Origin: DATKMS01 sp035541735 | GTDB taxonomy: Bacteria; Desulfobacterota; Binatia; HRBIN30 | Assembly (NCBI GenBank): GCA_035541735.1 | Contig: DATKMS010000385.1 | Span: 1 to 6,346 of the forward strand | Length of the DNA: 6,346 nucleotides | Reading direction: 5' to 3' | Part shown: positions 5,537 through 6,346 of the stretch, one piece after another | Numbering within the stretch: position 1 is the stretch's first letter | Layout of the letters: each line of letters starts with the position of its first letter | Translations under genes and position numbers: made by a program | Notes under the pieces: generated by a model | The model's database searches: none | The model's input: the letters and a program-made list of their open reading frames with translations, nothing else | Told to the model about the DNA's origin: nothing

Positions 5537-5953
5537 ATGAAGGACACGGCACTGATCGTCGGCCAGGATGCGAACGCCCGAAGGATTGCGCGAACGCTGC
5601 TCTATGCCCGCAACATGAACGTCCTCTCAGTCGCCAGCCCCTTGGAAGCATGTGACATCATCTGCTGCGAAGGGGCCGCTGTCGTGGTGCTCGATTTGAC
5701 CTTCCCCGACACAAAGGGCCTCGAGGTCCTGCGTCGTCTACGCGGCCGGTTCGAAACCCGCATCCTCCCAACCCAGCCACGCGTGATCGTCGTCGCCGAT
5801 TGGCCCGAGTCGGCTGTCGAGCGTCTCGCCGTCGGGCTGGGCGCAGACGCCTTCCTGCGCAAGCCGGTTGCCGCGCGCGACCTCCTCAACGTTGTCGACC
5901 GAGTCGTGCTGACGGGAAACCCGGCACCGATGCCAGCAGCGGCGCACGCCTAG
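5537..5953 (+). CDS. Stand-alone response-regulator receiver domain, degenerate acidic pocket
   Basis: This is a 138-residue single-domain CheY-like receiver with no DNA-binding or enzymatic output domain. The likely phosphoacceptor is D53 in VVVLDLTFPD, and the conserved Lys is K109 in LRKP. Two features of working receivers are altered. The acidic pair after the first beta strand is replaced by G9-Q10, leaving only D11 nearby (IVGQDANARR), and the switch Thr/Ser after beta 4 is Ala (A87 in VIVVAD). This may mean weak Mg2+ binding and little or no phosphorylation-dependent switching. The final dozen residues are Ala/Pro-rich and probably disordered. The ATG at 5537 follows GGAG (5524-5527) by 9 nt. 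No histidine kinase is in the window. The link to the upstream oxidoreductase cluster is unclear; the 189-nt gap suggests a separate unit. Confidence 0.82.
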   Translation: MKDTALIVGQDANARRIARTLLYARNMNVLSVASPLEACDIICCEGAAVVVLDLTFPDTKGLEVLRRLRGRFETRILPTQPRVIVVADWPESAVERLAVGLGADAFLRKPVAARDLLNVVDRVVLTGNPAPMPAAAHA

Positions 5954-6040
5954 CAGCCTGTCGGACTTGGAAGCCTGCAGCGACCCATCGGGGAGCGGAC
6001 CATAGAAATCACGCCGACCGCAGGTCCTAGTACCGCAGAT

Positions 6041-6346
6041 CTATTGCGTACGGGGCCGCATGAGCCAGCGCCGCATCTGCTCGTACACATCGGGATGGTT
6101 GAGCAGTTCGAAGTGGTTCATCGGACCAAAGTGGCGACCGTGCTCGAGCGGGAAGGCGATGCGCCGCAGCCGTCCTCGCCCATACGCGCTGGTTTCGCGA
6201 ACGAGCAGGTCGCCGACTGCGATTCCGAGGGGATGGCGGCGATCACGGGTGATGGTCGCGGCGATGAAGTAGTGCGTCGCGCTGTCGAGGAGCGGGACGC
6301 TGCCGGCGCGGTTGGCAAGCAGCGCATCGAGGTCGACACCCTGCCA
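6041..6346 (-). CDS. Probable alpha/beta hydrolase (lipase/esterase-like), C-terminal part
   Basis: A minus-strand frame enters from the right edge and runs 101 codons to a TAG at 6041-6043; its N-terminus lies outside the window. It reads as a real protein C-terminus: SATHYFIAATIT, HPLGIAVGDLLV, GRHFGPMNHFELLNHPDVYE and a final MRRWL helix. In visible residues 72-91, the GxHFxxxNHFxLLNHPxVY pattern is what I would expect around the catalytic His of lipase/esterase-type (PGAP1-like) alpha/beta hydrolases, with VGDLLV earlier as a late-strand segment. The nucleophile and most of the fold are not visible, so the identity rests on this tail alone. The gene converges on the receiver gene, with 87 nt between the stops and no strong shared terminator there. 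Confidence 0.65.
   Translation of the reverse strand, partial: WQGVDLDALLANRAGSVPLLDSATHYFIAATITRDRRHPLGIAVGDLLVRETSAYGRGRLRRIAFPLEHGRHFGPMNHFELLNHPDVYEQMRRWLMRPRTQ

Noticed and set aside
6060..6272. Plus-strand 70-codon frame near the right end
   Set aside because: The minus-strand frame over the same bases reads as a hydrolase C-terminus with conserved-looking motifs; the plus frame has none.

Overview
The window is GC-rich, mostly coding, bacterial chromosomal sequence. Nothing in it fixes the taxon. The best clue is the minus-strand secreted protein at the left: a Thr/Pro-rich linker followed by a dockerin-like GDCDNDG module. Together with tandem luciferase-like monooxygenases and an SDR, this resembles uncultured Binatota/Desulfobacterota-type soil genomes. 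That is inference from general family knowledge, not a database result.

Layout. 1-248 has no convincing gene. 249-1328 (minus) encodes a secreted cohesin-like/linker/dockerin-like protein. 1329-1530 is a divergent intergenic region with an inverted repeat and a sigma70-like promoter facing right. A four-gene plus-strand cluster follows: a MerB-like alkylmercury lyase family protein (1531-2256), a luciferase-like flavin monooxygenase (2378-3505), a second, probably F420-type, luciferase-like oxidoreductase (3603-4559) and an SDR (4568-5347). The last two are 8 nt apart and probably translationally coupled. After a spacer with two small hairpins comes a stand-alone, degenerate receiver-domain protein (5537-5953). 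A convergent minus-strand gene, cut by the right edge, encodes the C-terminus of a probable alpha/beta hydrolase (6041-6346).

Two points stand out. First, the MerB-like protein keeps all three conserved MerB cysteines but has Glu where MerB has its active-site Asp. It heads an oxidoreductase cluster with no merA, merR or mercury transport gene in view, so it may be a lyase with a different organometal or other substrate, feeding or protecting an oxidative catabolic pathway. Second, the gaps on both sides of the first luciferase-like gene hold two related hairpin-forming repeats built on GTCCAA/TTGGAC units. Each begins at the stop codon of the preceding gene and ends just before the start of the next.

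Proposed joint role (inference): the lyase, two flavin/F420 oxidoreductases and the SDR are co-transcribed from the promoter near 1470 and act on one organic substrate or a related set. The substrate cannot be read from the sequence.
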